A DNA stretch of 64,000 nucleotides from Pyropia yezoensis (GCA_009829735.1 CM020619.1:1866590-1930589); one strand, 5' to 3'; positions 21,464-33,221 are shown, counted from the first letter of the stretch. Notes: generated from the sequence alone by a model not told the origin. Numbers and translations: made by a program.

Positions 21464-22985
21464 GACGAAAACAAGCGAGACGTGCGGCCACACAAAATAG
21501 AAGTCAGCCGCACCCGCAAAGCACAAAGCAATCGTCAGTTAACCACCCTTTCCCCTTCCTACTCTTGCTGGGGAAAAACAGGGGAAGTCGGTATGGCGGT
21601 CCTCCAAAACTGTGGCGTCGCCAGCTGCTGATACCAATGCCCGCCACTTGCACCGGGGTTCGTCGGCAGCTGGCCACGCCAAGTAGAAAACGCCGGCCGC
21701 GGTGTGGCGGCCGACACGAACCGACCCTACTCAGACTACCGTCCGCAACGCAGGCGTGCCTCGCCACGCATCCAGCCCACAGGCCCACACCCGGGGACCT
21801 CCCACCGCTCTTGGCGAGGCCCTCTCCGTCACCCCAGGTCAAAATGCGTAGTGCCCCACCCATCAGAGGGAGAGAGCTCACCCCTCAACCCCCCCCCCCT
21901 CACCTGCCGCTGCTCACCATAGGCCAAACGTGACGGTGCCACCCGTCCATCGAAAAACACAGCCAGGCAAGACGTCCCCCCCTGCACATCCCCAGCCCCG
22001 TTGTCAGGATAAGAAAAATACCGCCATCCACGCTTGCACCAACCTTACCTGACATGACGCCCCTTGTGGTGGGCGGGCGCTGAAGCGCGGCTGTGGCGTC
22101 GTGGACGGGCTCATTGTGCCACTGTCAACGCTGCCGATGCGGCGAGAAGAGACACCGGCAAGGAGGTGAGCCGAGGCTGCGGACCAGCCAGCTGCCTCCT
22201 CCTCCCCCCCCCCCTATTCCCCTCTCCCCTAAGGATGACGGTGAGCGGCGGCGGCGGCGAACGGCGAAGAACGGCGAACGGGTGGCGGCGAAAGGGGTAC
22301 GACGGGCTGTCCCAGATCCCCCCCCCGCCCCGCCTGACCCACAGGCAAGCGACTGCGCTGCACTGCCAACAGACACCAGAATGTCCAGCCGTCCCCCGCG
22401 CCCCCCCCCCTGCTGCAGGCCACAGCCGGCACCTCCCAAAGTCGCAGAGGTCGCAGGGCTCACGACGGGCGGACAGGCGCTGCTGCCACCACAATCGACG
22501 CACACAGCACGCGCCCGAAATATTGGCCAGCAGCCTCGCCAAGCGGCTTGCACACCAGCACCGCCAGGCAGCCATGACAGAAAAACCAGGAAGATGAAAG
22601 CTTCGAACCTTGCGCAAGAGAGGAGTCAGGGATTGAAAGCCGGTGAAGACTGGAAGAATTGAAGCTAACTTACAATGCCGCTTCGGCCAGTCATTGACAC
22701 GTGTCGATCCGCGATCCACCCAGTTTCCGAACACGCATTTAAAGTCTAGTGCCATTTTCGTCTCCCTGTTAAGCAATTTTAATTGAGTATTGGGTGTGGG
22801 TTCCAACACCAAGGCGAAACCGCCCGCGGTCGCCTTCGTCATCCAGGTGCTCACCCGTAGGCGGCAGTGGCTCGGTTGTCACGTGCCACGGCGACGTCGA
22901 TGCCCGTCTGCTCCCCTCCCCTCACCCCCCGCCTCCCCCGCGCCCCTTCTCCTTCGCCCGCCCAGCTCTTCTGGCGGCCGCCGCC
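21464..22985. other. Divergent intergenic region, no gene recognised
   Basis: This is the 5' flank of the sulfotransferase-like gene (minus) and SCO1 (plus). Its GC-rich centre (22190-22450) has C-runs. A less GC-rich stretch at 22640-22790, just before SCO1, is the likely promoter side. No family or RNA gene recognised. Confidence 0.5.
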
Positions 22986-24560
22986 ATGCGCCTCCCCCCG
23001 TCACTCGCCGCCCGATCCCGCTGCGCCCGCTCCCTGCTGGCGCCGCCCCCGTCGGCGGCAGCCGCATCCACCTCTGCCGCTGCCGCCGCCGCTGCCTCTT
23101 CCAGGCGGTTGAAGGTGCCGACGCGGGCGCGCGCCCCCGGCGCCGCTGCGCCCTCTGCCGCTGTGGCTGTCACGCCCGCCGCCGCCGCCGCTGCTGCTGC
23201 GGCCACCCGCCGGTGGGTGGCGTCCACGTGCCTGGTGGGGGCGCCCCCGCCCCCCCCCGGGCCGCCCCTCCCCGTGACGCCCGCGTCGGCGGCCGTGGCG
23301 GGCGCCGCCGTCGGCGCCGTCGCCACCGCCGCGGGCGCCGCGTCCGCGGCGGCGACCAAGGCGGTGGGGGAGGCGGCGGCGGGTGCCGCCGCCGCGGCAG
23401 AGGGCAGGGGGAGCGCGCCCTCCACGCCGCCGCCACCGCCGCCGCCGCCGCCTCTGTCTGGGGCAGAGGCCGCGGGGGGGAAGGGCGGGGGAGGGGGCGG
23501 TCGGCCGTCATCGTCGAGAGGAAAAGGCGTACGTTAGGTGCATGGTGGATGGTTTTTGGGGGGGGAGGGAGTGGTCGTGTGGGCCGCGAACCGGTGGACG
23601 GAGAGTGGGTTGTGGGATTCGCTTCCAGGCGCCTCACGGGGTGGGCGGTGGCGGATGCTGCCGAGCGTGCAAGGCGCGGGGGCGGCCGACCCGCTTCGTG
23701 GGCCGACGCGTACTAACCGTCGCCCCTGGGAAACGGCTGCTTACTCCTTGCGCACCCGATTGTTCCGCTGCTGTGGCGTTTCTCCCCTATCCCTCCCTTG
23801 CCCTCACCCATACCTGCCCGCTGCCCATGCGTAGCCGCTCTCCTGGCCTGGCTTAGCGGTTGCCCTGGCGGTCGGCACGGGCCTCCTCTACTACTATTCA
23901 TTGGAGAAGCGGGCCAAGCTCACCCGCCTCGCCGCACCAACGACGACGGGCAAGGCCACCCTCGGCGGCCCCTTCACCCTCATTTCCGCGGCGGGCACGC
24001 CCGTGTCGTCTGCGTCGCTGCACGATGGTGCCTTTATGCTCCTCTACTTTGGGTTTACCGCCTGCCCCGATATTTGCCCCGAGGAGATGACCAAGATTAG
24101 CACCGCGCTCGTGTCGCTCGCCCAGCGGGGAGTGCCCATCGGCGGTGGCGGCGGCGGCGGTGGCGGTGGTGGTGGTGGCGGCGGCGGCGGCGGGGACGGG
24201 GGCGGCCGGGGGGCGACGGCGCCCGCCAAGGTGGGCATCAACCCCGTCTTTGTCACCATTGACGCGGAGCGCGACTCGCCGGCGCGCACGGACGAGTACG
24301 CCAAGGCGTTCCACCCGGGCTGGACCGGCCTGGGCGGGTCTGTGGAGGAAACGACGGCGGCGGCCAAGGCGTACCGGGTGTACTTTGCCAAGGGGGACGT
24401 GGACCCCGACGGCGGGTACAATGTGGACCACTCGATCATCACGTACCTGGTCAACCCGGCGGGGGAGTTTGAGGAATTTTACGGCAAGAATGTGGGCGCC
24501 GCCGAGATGGCCGCCCGCATCGACGCGGCGCTGGGGCGGTGGCGCGCGCGGGGAGGGTAG
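22986..24560 (+). CDS. SCO1: SCO1/SenC copper chaperone (2 exons)
   Basis: SCO proteins of the mitochondrial inner membrane deliver copper to the CuA site of cytochrome c oxidase subunit II. Exon 1 is 22986-23528 and exon 2 is 23835-24560. The intron has donor GTACGT and acceptor GCGTAG, phase 0, giving 422 aa. Exon 1 encodes a long Ala/Pro-rich presequence starting MRLPPSLAARSRCARSLL. Exon 2 opens with PLSWPGLAVALAV, matching the family's pre-helix SW motif, and a membrane helix. The thioredoxin-like domain follows, with the copper ligands C258 and C262 (CPDICP) and H380 (VDHS). A run of about 18 Gly near residues 284-301 lies between the Cys pair and the next beta strand, where other SCOs have a short loop. 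The presequence is much longer than usual. Confidence 0.92.
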
Positions 24561-24831
24561 GCGGCGGCAGCGGACGGCGGCTGCAGGCGGCACCGCGCCG
24601 CCGGTGGGCGCGCCGCTCGCTGGTGGCAAGGCGTGACGGCGCTGCTGACGGGCGGAGGCCAGTGCCACCCGAAAGGAAGAGCGAGAAAGAAAAAAAATAG
24701 GTCGCCCATCGCGGACAGTGTCCCACTCTCTACCCACCGCGGGCACCCACTATGGGTGGCTGCCACGCGCCCCTGCGCTTGCCCCAGCCCCATACCCGTC
24801 CACAGTCCCTCAATCCGGCTTCCTCCACACA

Positions 24832-24860
<29 letters not shown>
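24832..24860 (-). repeat. 29-base G tract (sense) directly after HEAT-protein stop
   Basis: The plus strand shows 29 C. On the sense strand of the HEAT gene this is a G tract that starts at the base after the stop codon. Confidence 0.9.
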
Positions 24861-24862
<2 letters not shown>

Positions 24863-26135
24863 AATCCGCCTCCCCCCCCCCCCCAGCCCACGACCCACTG
24901 GCCAGGTTGTCGGCGTGGGTGGCGGCCATCTCGCGAATAAACTCCGAGCCGTCCTCCCCCGGCTTTTCCGCCAACGCCCGCAGCGCCGGCAGCACCGCCT
25001 CCCGCTCCCCCGACGCGCCAATGCTGGCCAGGGCCCCCACCACCACCGCCGCGACGCCCAGGTCGGTTGTCTCCCCCGAAATGCGGACCAGGTACGCCAC
25101 CGCCCGGGCGTTGCCCGGGTAGACCGTCCCGTCGTCGTCGTCGCCGTCGCCGCCGTTGCCGTCGCTGTTGCGCTCGCCGCCGCCGCCGCCCTTGACGGGC
25201 GAGCCGAGCGTGCCGAGCGCGCCGACGGTGGCGAGTTTGGTCACCGGGTCAGGGGAGCCGTTGAGCGTCGCCTCCATGGCGTCCATGGCGGCGTCGGGAA
25301 AGGTGGCCCGGCGGGCGGGGAAGTAGAGGGCAACGGCGGCGAGGCCCTTGACCGCCGACGCCCGGACCGTCGGGTCGGCAGAGGTGGACAGCGCCGCCGC
25401 CAGGGCGGGCACCGCGTCCATGCCAATCATGCCCAGGGACTGGACCGCCGCCCGCCGGTGGGCAACGTCCTCCAGCGGGAGCAGCGCCATGAGGCGGTCA
25501 ATGGTGTCGGGGGTGCGGTTGTCGGCAATGGCAAGCGACGCCTGGGGAGGAGAAGAAGAACGGGGTGGGGAGAAAGAGAAACAACAAGAAAAAAAAAAAA
25601 CGAGCGGCAAAATGGTCAGGGAATACGGCGTGCCATCCGCGGCGTGGAAGCCATGCCAGCAAGAACAAGAAAAAAAAAAGAAAAAAAAAAAGAAGCCAAG
25701 GTTAGAGCCGGTGACAGGGCTGTCTGTACCAGAGAACCGCCAAAAAAGAAAACTCAACGCACTGCCACACGGAGCCCCCCCCCCCCACCCCCCCCCCCCC
25801 AAAAAAAAAAAAAAACGTACCCGCTTCCGCATGACCTCGTTCTTATGCCCCAGCCGCGCAAACATGGCGTCCACGTCCACCGGCGGCGGCGTCGACGGCC
25901 CGTCAGCGGCGGCGGCCATGGCCGGCACGCCCCCGCCCCGCCGGCGCCCCGCCGCCGGCGCCCACTGCCAACGGTGCCGCAGGACGCCACCACTGCCACG
26001 CCGGCGCGGGGGGAGGGCGGCGGCACCCCCACCGGTGGGGATGGCGGCGGCGGCGTGCCGCCGCGGGCCCCCGCCGATGCGGCCGGCCACCGCCGCTGGG
26101 GGGGGGGGCAGGAAGGCGGGGGGGGAGGCGGCCAT
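24861..26135 (-). CDS. PBS-lyase-type HEAT-repeat protein (NblB/CpcE-like), 2 exons
   Basis: Exon 1 is 26135-25821 and exon 2 is 25541-24861. The intron has donor GTACGT and acceptor CCCCAG, phase 0, giving about 331 aa. The join reads NEVMRKR-ASLAIADN, as expected for a HEAT helix pair. At least four HEAT units follow: TIDRLMALLPLEDVAHRRAA, VQSLGMIGMDAVPALAAAL, PTVRASAVKGLAAVALYFP, DPVTKLATVGALGTLG. The FP segment and the RRAAVQSLG repeat are typical of cyanobacterial and plastid bilin-lyase-like HEAT proteins. Exon 1 begins with about 85 Ala/Pro/Arg-rich residues that could be a plastid transit peptide; the exact start is uncertain. An Asp/Gly insert (GDGDDDDG) lies between repeats. The role may be phycobilin attachment or phycobilisome turnover, which is inference from the family. 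Confidence 0.78.
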
Positions 26136-26896
26136 GGCGCCGCGGGCGGCGCGCGCGGGGAGCGGCGGAACAAGCTCCGCCCAGCGGGGTCGGTGGCGCG
26201 TCCCAACGGGAGAGGCCGCCGCGGGGGGAGAGGTGGGGGCGCGCGAGGCGGCGGCGGCGACGGCGCAGCACCCCCCACCCCCCCCCCCCCCCCCCCCCCC
26301 GTCCTCCCCCTCCCCCTCTCACCCCCCCCCCGATCGCCTCGGTGTTCTCCCCCACCCGCGGTGGCGCAGCCGCCGCGTGGATCGCGCACAAAAAAAAAGT
26401 GGTTGACAAGATTTTACTTCAAGTGCCCCCCCCCCCCCCCTCCCCCCTGGGGGGAGGGACAAACAACAACAACCCAATTTTTCACGGGATTCGCCTTTTG
26501 CGTGCGGGCCAAAAGAGCTGCTGCCACGCGCCGTTCCGCAACCCTCCTCCCCTCCCCCGTCCCATCGGCCGCGGCGGTGGGCGGCCCCCGCATCCATCCC
26601 GGTGTCGCCACCCCCCCCCCCCCCCCCCCCCCCGCCCCTCCCACCGCCCGCCCCTCCCACCGCCCGCCCCTACCACCGCCCGCCCCTCCCACCGCCCGCC
26701 GGCCCCGCCGCCCGCTCGCCCGCGGCGCCCGCACGGCCTCGTGGCCGTTGTGCCGCCGCCGCCGCCCGCCGCCGCCGCCGCCGACCCCCCCCCTCCCTCT
26801 TTTTTTTTTTTTTTTTTTTTTTGCCCTTGCCGCTCCGCCCTTGCGCCTTTTCTACCTTCCCCCCCCCCCCCCCTTCCCCCCCGCCGCGCGCGTGTC

Positions 26897-26988
26897 ATGG
26901 CAGCGTCGTCGCACCCGCCGCCGCCGCCGGGCTACCGCCTCGGCGCGGGCGTGCGCGTGACGCTCGCCGCCCTGCCGTCGGTGAGGGT

Positions 26989-27023
<35 letters not shown>

Positions 27024-28545
27024 TGCCGTCGACGCTGGAAGGGTCGGTCGTTGCCTATGACGAGGGCGTGGACGTCCTGGTCCTCCGTGTCGCTGCTGGC
27101 GGTGGCATTAGCGGCGGTGGCGGTGGGGGTGGCAGTGGCGGTGGCGGTGGCGGTGGCGGGGGAGGCGGCGGCGGCCTCCGCCTGATCCCCGGCCGCCTGA
27201 TTGCGGGGGTGGTGGCCGCGCCGGCGGCGGCGGCAGCGGCGGTGGCGTCTGCGTCTGCGTCGGCGTCGGCGTCGGCGTCGGCGGCTGCGTCGGCGGCAGC
27301 GGCGGCGGCGCTGCCGCCCGTTGCGGCGGCGGGCACCCCCGCGGCGGCGGCGGTGCGTGCGCGGCTGGCCGCTGCCGCCCGGCGGGTGGGGGAGGAGGTT
27401 GGCCGGGAGCGGGCGCGGCGGGGGGTGGGCGTTGGTGCAGAGGGGCAGGCCGTCTTTGATGCGCTGGCCAAGACGTACGTTTTTTTCTGTCGTTCTTTTT
27501 TTTTTTTTTTTTGTGGTGAGGAGGAAGGGGTAGGCAATGGTGGAGGATGGATGGATGGTGGCCTGGGGGGGGGGGGGGGGGGAGGGGGGGGGGAGGAAGG
27601 AAGGGGGGGGGGGGGGGGCGGATGCTACAGTGATGTGGTGGTTGTTGTTGGGGTGGGGCGGGGACGCTGCACCGGTGCTTGACACGCGCTCTGCGGGCCG
27701 CGCGGGGGTGGCCGTCCGCGGTGGCCGGCTGGGCTGCCACGCCCCGTGGGCGCCGCGCCGGTCCTTTGGGGGGGGGGGGGGGTACTGGTCAAGGCCGTGG
27801 CGGTAGCGCTGGCAGCCGTGGCGCGCCGGCGGGTGCGCCACCTGTGGCGGCGCGTGTGAGGGCGCGCTGGGGAGCCGGCGGTGCGGACGGGATGTGGGCG
27901 GCGTTCCGGCCGGCAAAGGGGGGGGGGGGGGGCCCTCGGGGCAGTCCTCGAGGCTAACCCTGCTCGTTCTGTTCTGCTTGTCGTTTTGTCTGTGTGGCAT
28001 GGTCGCTTCTTGTTGTTGTTGTTTTTTTCCGGTGGCCATGGTCCGTTTTTCCGTGCCCTTGTGGTTCTCCCCCCCCCCCCCCCCTTCCCCTCCACCTCGG
28101 CCGTTTTTTTTTTTTTTTTTTTTTTTTCGGGCTTCCCCCGTCCCCTTGTGCGCGCCTATTCCACAGGCTCCCCGTTTCGTGGCAGGGCACCACCATTTCG
28201 ATCCTGGATACGCTGCACCTGCCGCCGCCCTACACGCCCGCCGCGTTGCGGCCCGCCGCGGCTGGCGGCGGGGGCGCCGAGCTGGACCGCGTGCGGATGG
28301 TGCTGACCAACGAGCGGGCCAAGCTGGTCCTCGCCCGCCCGCCGACGCCGACGCCGTCGCCGGCGCCGTCGCCGGCGCCGGCGCCGGCGGCGGGGCGGGC
28401 GTCCGCTGGGGCGCCCGCGCCGACGGCGGCGGCGGCGGCGGCGGCCGCGTCGGCGGCTGCCGCGCCGGCGGGTGCGGCGGCCGGCGTCGGGCCCCCGCCG
28501 GCGGTCAAGAAGGCGTGGCGCGAGAGGGGGCAGCCACAGACGTGA
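26897..28545 (+). CDS. LSM12: LSM12 homologue (2 exons)
   Basis: LSM12 proteins have an Lsm fold plus an anticodon-binding-like (AD) domain. They act in RNA handling with ataxin-2-type partners, and in animals in NAADP signalling. Exon 1 is 26897-27474 and exon 2 is 28167-28545. The intron has donor GTACGT and acceptor CCACAG, phase 2, giving 318 aa. The start is followed by YRLGAGVRVTLAALP and LEGSVVAYDEGVDVLVLRV (Lsm strands). The AD domain reads VGAEGQAVFDALAKT, then across the intron LPVSWQGTTISILDTLHLPPPY. Gly and Ala runs (about 27100-27320) inflate the middle, and the C-terminus is Pro/Ala-rich. The intron has a T run near 27497-27512 and several long G, C and T runs. Sense-strand G tracts follow the stop. 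Confidence 0.86.
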
Positions 28546-31480
28546 CGCGGCGTGGCCGCTGTGTGCAGGAGGTGGGGGGCGGGGGCGGGCCGGGGTGGAG
28601 GGGGGAGGGGGGGGGGGGGGGGGCGACGGGTTGTGGGGGGAGGTGGGGGGGGGGGGGGTGTCGGGGGGGGGGGGGTTGAAGCGAGAGGGTGGGACCAGTG
28701 GCTGGTGGGTGGAAAGCGGCAAGGCCCGGTGCAAACGAGCGCGAGCCGAGCTGGGGGTGCCCCGCCGGTGCGCAGCGTCCCCGGGGCGCTGGCCACGCGG
28801 CGGGCCGCCGGTGGCGCACGCGGGCGCGTCTGCGCGGCGCGCGCGCGCCTGCACGGCGCGGGCACGGCGGATCGGGGGCAGGGGGGGGGGGGGGGGGACA
28901 CTGTGTGGCCCGCTCGGAGGGTGGGGGGCGGGCGGTGGCCTGCGGGCCGTGCCGATCCCAGACGGCGGCGCGGCGGCGCGGCCCGCGCGCCCCCCTTGCA
29001 CCCCCCGTGGGCGGCGGCGGGGCGTGGAGGGAGGGGGGGGGGGAAGGCGCGGCGGCGGCGCCGGGCGCGGCTGGGGTGCCTGCCGTGCGCCACCGTCCGC
29101 CTGTGCGCGCGCGCCGGCTGCCGCGGGTGCCCAGCGTCGCCGCTGCCGCCGTGGGGCCGCCCGCCTCACCGGCGGGCGCCCCGGGCAAGGGCGGGGCGCG
29201 GGGGGGGGGGGGGGCGGGGGGAGCGCCTCGCTGACGGGGGCGTGTCTCTTGGCGGGGTGGGGGGGGAGGGGGGGGGGGGGGGAGAGGTCGACGGCAGCGC
29301 CGGCGCTGCCGGTGGTGGCGCGACCGACCAGCCGGCGGCTGACCCGGCCGGCGGCGCCTCCGCCGCGTGGCCGCCCGTCCTTGGCCGCCCGCCGCCGCGG
29401 TCGCCGCCGCCGCCGCCGCGGCTGCCCCGTGGCCACCCCCGCGCGCGCGCGGCGGGCGGGCGGGCGGGCGGGACGGTGGGTGGGCGGGCGGGACGGTGGG
29501 TGGGCGGGCGGGCGGGCGGCGGCGGTGGATCCTCTGGGCGGCAGCGGTGGTTGGGGCGGGGGAGGGGAAAAGTCCGCTGTTGGAGTTGGCGGGGGGGGAG
29601 GGGGTGGAAGCGGCGGCCGCGGCCGCGCGTCGTTGCGGCGCGCGTGTAGAAGGGGAGGGGGAGGGGGGGGGGGGTTGGCTGGGGGTGTGCGCGCGTCTTT
29701 TCTTTTTTTTTTTTTTTTTTTTTTTGGCTGCGCGCTCCGGCTCCTGCGAGCGCCGTGGTGGCTTCCCAGGGTGGGTGGTGAGAGAGGGAGCGTGGTGGTG
29801 GCCGGCCCCTCGCTGGCGGCCGAGGGCGGGGGGGGGGGGGGGGGGGGGCAGGGTGGAGGGAGCGCGGGAGCGGGGCGGACGCGAGCGCGCCGGCAGGGGG
29901 TGTGGATAAAAACGGCGGGCTACCGTGGGGTCACCCACAGAGAGAGAGGCCCTGTCGGCCGGGGGGGGGGGGGGGGAGGGGCGGGGGTGGGGGGGAGGGG
30001 CGCCAATGGACCCGCCCCGCCCCCTGACCCTCCTGCCGTGCCGTGCGTGGCCGTCTAAGAAGGACTGGGGCGGGGGGGGGCGGCCGGCCGCGAGCCGCCG
30101 CCGCCGCCGCCCGCCCCGCGGCGTGCCGGCCGGCGGCGTGGCGGGGGACGGCGGCGCCCCCCCACACCGGCACTGCCCCGCCGGCGCGGTCGGGCAGGTC
30201 CCTCTGCGCCCGCGCCGCCCCTCCCCCCCGCCGGCAGTCTGCGTGCGCGGCGGCGGCGGCCGCACGGGCGGCCGCAGCCCCGACGCGCGCGGCGGCGGCC
30301 CGCCGCGCCACGGCCGGCGCCGCCGCCGCGGCCGCCACAGCCACCGCCACCGCCACCGCCGCCGCCGCTGCCGCCCGCTGTCGCCGTCGCTGCCGCGGCG
30401 GTGGCCGCCCAGTGGCGGGGGCGCGGCGTTGGGCTGGGCGCCCCCCGCCGGCGGGCGCGCGCCGCGTCGGCCGCCCCCCGCTGGCGGGGCGACCGCGCCC
30501 TCGGGCCGGTCAGCCGGCCCCCCCGGGGGCCACCGCCGTCGCTGCGTCACTCGATCGGCGACGTCGGCCTCCGGCGCGGCCGCCGCCGCCGCCGCGCAGG
30601 CAACGCCTGGGCTGCCCACGGCGGCGACGGTGCCGTGCGCCCGGCCGTCTGTCCTTGACGCCGCCACCGGGCGCGAACCGCCGCCGCCATGCGGCGGCCC
30701 ACGACGCCTTCACCAGCACCACCGCCGCCAGGGGGGGGTACCCAGTGATGGGGACCGCCCGCAGCCGCCGTGGCAGATGGGGGGGGTAGCCACAGCGCGC
30801 GACCACGATCAGCGCCTCTCTGTCCACTGCCACTCTGCCTCTTCCCTGTCGAACGTCTCTTACCAATCTGCGAGCATGACATGTGCTCCGTGTCCTTGAC
30901 GGGAAGGTGCCTGCTGGTACCTATACACCGCCGCGGCTCGCGCCGCATGGCCCGCACCCTCCTGCCTATCAGAGATGCCCATGGCAGAGAGGGAAATAGC
31001 GCCGGCGGCGGCCGTGGCAAGCACCACCGCCGTTCCATCCTATGGGTACGAACGGGACCAACGCCGCGGCCGGGTGCACCGGTTTCGAAGCAGCAGCACG
31101 GTCACTAACGTACCCTCGGGCGCGGCCAACGGCGCCGGCGGCGGCCGTCCCTGCCCCCACCGCAGCAGCAATCCCCTCCCTTCCGCCCCTCTCCCCGCGG
31201 CGGGGGGGAGAGGGGAGCAGGACGCACCCCCGCTGACCGATCGTCGCAGCGGCGGTCAATGGTCCCCCCCTCCCGGCGGCCGCCCCCCCTTGCGCTGCTG
31301 CTGCGAACTGTGGCGCAAACGGCCGTCCGCAGCCATCATAGAAGAGCGACCACACCCGTTCTCCACTTCAGCCACTCCCGCGTCGGCTACCTGTCGACGG
31401 CACTGGCGTCCATCGCGGCCACCCACCCACCCACGCCGCCGAGGGGCGCTTCCCTTCCTTTTCTCATAAGACGCGCTGGG
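28546..31480. other. Low-complexity GC-rich stretch, no gene recognised
   Basis: Very long open frames exist on both strands (for example about 28505-30667 minus and 28472-30058 plus). All are built of Gly, Pro, Arg and Ala repeats with no motif or plausible exon structure. G tracts (about 28600-28675, 28880-28900, 29200-29285, 29828-29850, 29960-29980), a T tract at about 29705-29725 and gggcgggc repeats (about 29455-29520) dominate. Coding exons hidden in this bias cannot be excluded. Confidence 0.5.
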
Positions 31481-31482
31481 GG

Positions 31483-32090
31483 AGGGCGGCCTGGACACGT
31501 ACGCCAACGTGACGGCGGCGCTGCCAACCCGAGGTCGCACGGCGGCGGCGTCCAACATCACTTTTACGTACACCCACTGGGTGCACATGTCCCCGTACCC
31601 ACACGACCTGAATACGTCCGACTATTGGTTCCTCCACGTGGTGGCGTGCCGCAAGATCACTCGCCACTATGGCTACGCCCTCCGCCGGCTGTTCACCGAG
31701 CACCCTCCAGCGGGTCGTCATCCTACTTAGTGGACGACATGCGCCTATCGCCCAAAGCGTTCACCTATTGGATGGCCACGGCTCCGCTTCTCGATGCCGA
31801 CCCGACACTGTCGCCAGTCTGTACCAAATGTCGACAATTCAGCCGCCGTGGGGGATGCAGGGCACTACAGAGAGAACAGCAAACACCACAATGAGGAGAA
31901 TAGCAAGGAGATGCACGTCGTGTTTTTTTTTTTGTATCGCATGTGTTGTCACCGAGCTATGAGCATTCTACGACATTCGGCATGTTTTTTTATGTCGACC
32001 ACTCTCTGGGCCAACCACGGCCTCGGATTCATGACGTGGTGCGCTGCCATCGAATCATCTGGGCCGGCCTCAGAGGCTTCGAAATGTCGT
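31483..32090 (+). pseudogene. Decayed GnT-I-like (MGAT1 family) glycosyltransferase
   Basis: GnT-I adds GlcNAc to Man5GlcNAc2 N-glycans in the Golgi. Three pieces in family order are visible. ACRKITRHYGYALRRLF (about 31645-31695) matches the YYKIARHYrWAL segment. VDDMRLSPKAFTYWMATAPLL plus DADPTL (about 31731-31810) matches the EDDLEVAPDFFEYF...LLKADPSLW segment with its metal-binding acidic motif, here V-D-D in place of E-D-D. NHGLGFMTW (about 32012-32038) may match the FPGLGWml segment. The pieces are in different frames, with two frame changes within about 30 bp near 31710-31735 and at least one more before 32010, so it is not intact as sequenced. Assembly error is the alternative. The third piece is the weakest match. 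Confidence 0.5.
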
Positions 32091-33221
32091 TTTGAAGGGG
32101 GTGTCTTCACGGCCTCTCGTATCGCCCTCCAGCGGCAGGAAGAAATACAAGAGACAGACAGGAATAATCACATCACGGATATGGCGCTCGTCTGGGACCC
32201 CAGTTTTTTATGGAAGAACAAGAAGCCACACAGGCAGCTCCTGAAAAAAGGACTGAGGATGAGAACAGGCTCCAGCTCTCATACAATACATGGCGTTCGG
32301 CAGACAAAAAAAAAACGTCGCTCGGGGTGGCCAGAGCGCAGCTCACGGCCCTGTGGAGTGGTCGACATTTTGGAGACTGGTCGACATTAGGTACAGACGG
32401 GCTACTGCGTGTCTGGGTGGGCGGAGGTCCAGCAGCACCCCCTGTTCCGGTGAGGTGCGCGGACGGGCTATTGCACCGAGAGCGGGGGTGTGCGACGTAC
32501 GCTTGGGTATCATGTGTGCCCGAAAACCGGCACGTGACGAGCGATCACGACCGATCACGCCCGATCACGGTATAGTCGATACGGCCTATTCGGCGCGTAT
32601 CATGCATAGAGCAGCCCACTCACAATTGAATAATTTTTTGATTGCACTGTACCACACATTGGACCACACCGCCCGGTACAGTATCGTCCTGCGGGTACCC
32701 AGTGCATTTGATTCAAGCACGCGAGATCAGACAAGCGAACAACGGCGTTTTGACCAATCAGCGATTCGAGCGAGACCCGGTGGCTCCAGCCAATTGCCTG
32801 CTTCCAGCGACCTGATGCTGACTGCACGCAGGCTACAGTACATACCAGCACGTGATTGGCTCACATTGCTGTTTTTATTGCGTTTTTGTTCTTGTCAGGA
32901 GCGGCCAAAATCGAAATGCACGTGGGCCCAATCACTGCAGAGTCCCTCTTTTCAAAATAGAAAATATTTCTTCAAATTTCGGATGTTTAGAGGCCAGCGT
33001 TTGGCTTGTAGGTACTTAGACTGGTATATTTCTACCCTCTGTCCTCAGAAGTTGATTGAAACTTCTCGACTTCCAGTCACATCCCTGGCGCGCAAACAGA
33101 CCGAGCGTTTTGTCATGCAGCCCCTTTCGTGGTGCGTGGGGCCTCTGTGCATGACCTGTCTGGTCACGGTCTCTTGGGAGGGCCGTCGCAGCAGTGCACC
33201 CAGTGCCTGAAACTCTTTGCC
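32091..33221. other. 5' flank of TAF10, no gene recognised
   Basis: This is AT-richer sequence. A short tandem repeat (cgatcacgaccgatcacgcc type, three units) lies at about 32543-32573. The part near 32880-33060 is AT-rich and may hold the TAF10 promoter. No gene is seen. Confidence 0.5.

Noticed and set aside
26342-27682. 446-codon plus frame running from before LSM12 into its intron
   Set aside because: The real start is the Met at 26897 and the frame passes the GTACGT donor at 27475 into homopolymer-rich intron.
28505-30667. Long overlapping frames on both strands (720 and 528 codons)
   Set aside because: They are built of Pro, Gly, Arg and Ala repeats from GC bias and homopolymers, with no motif, start context or exon logic.
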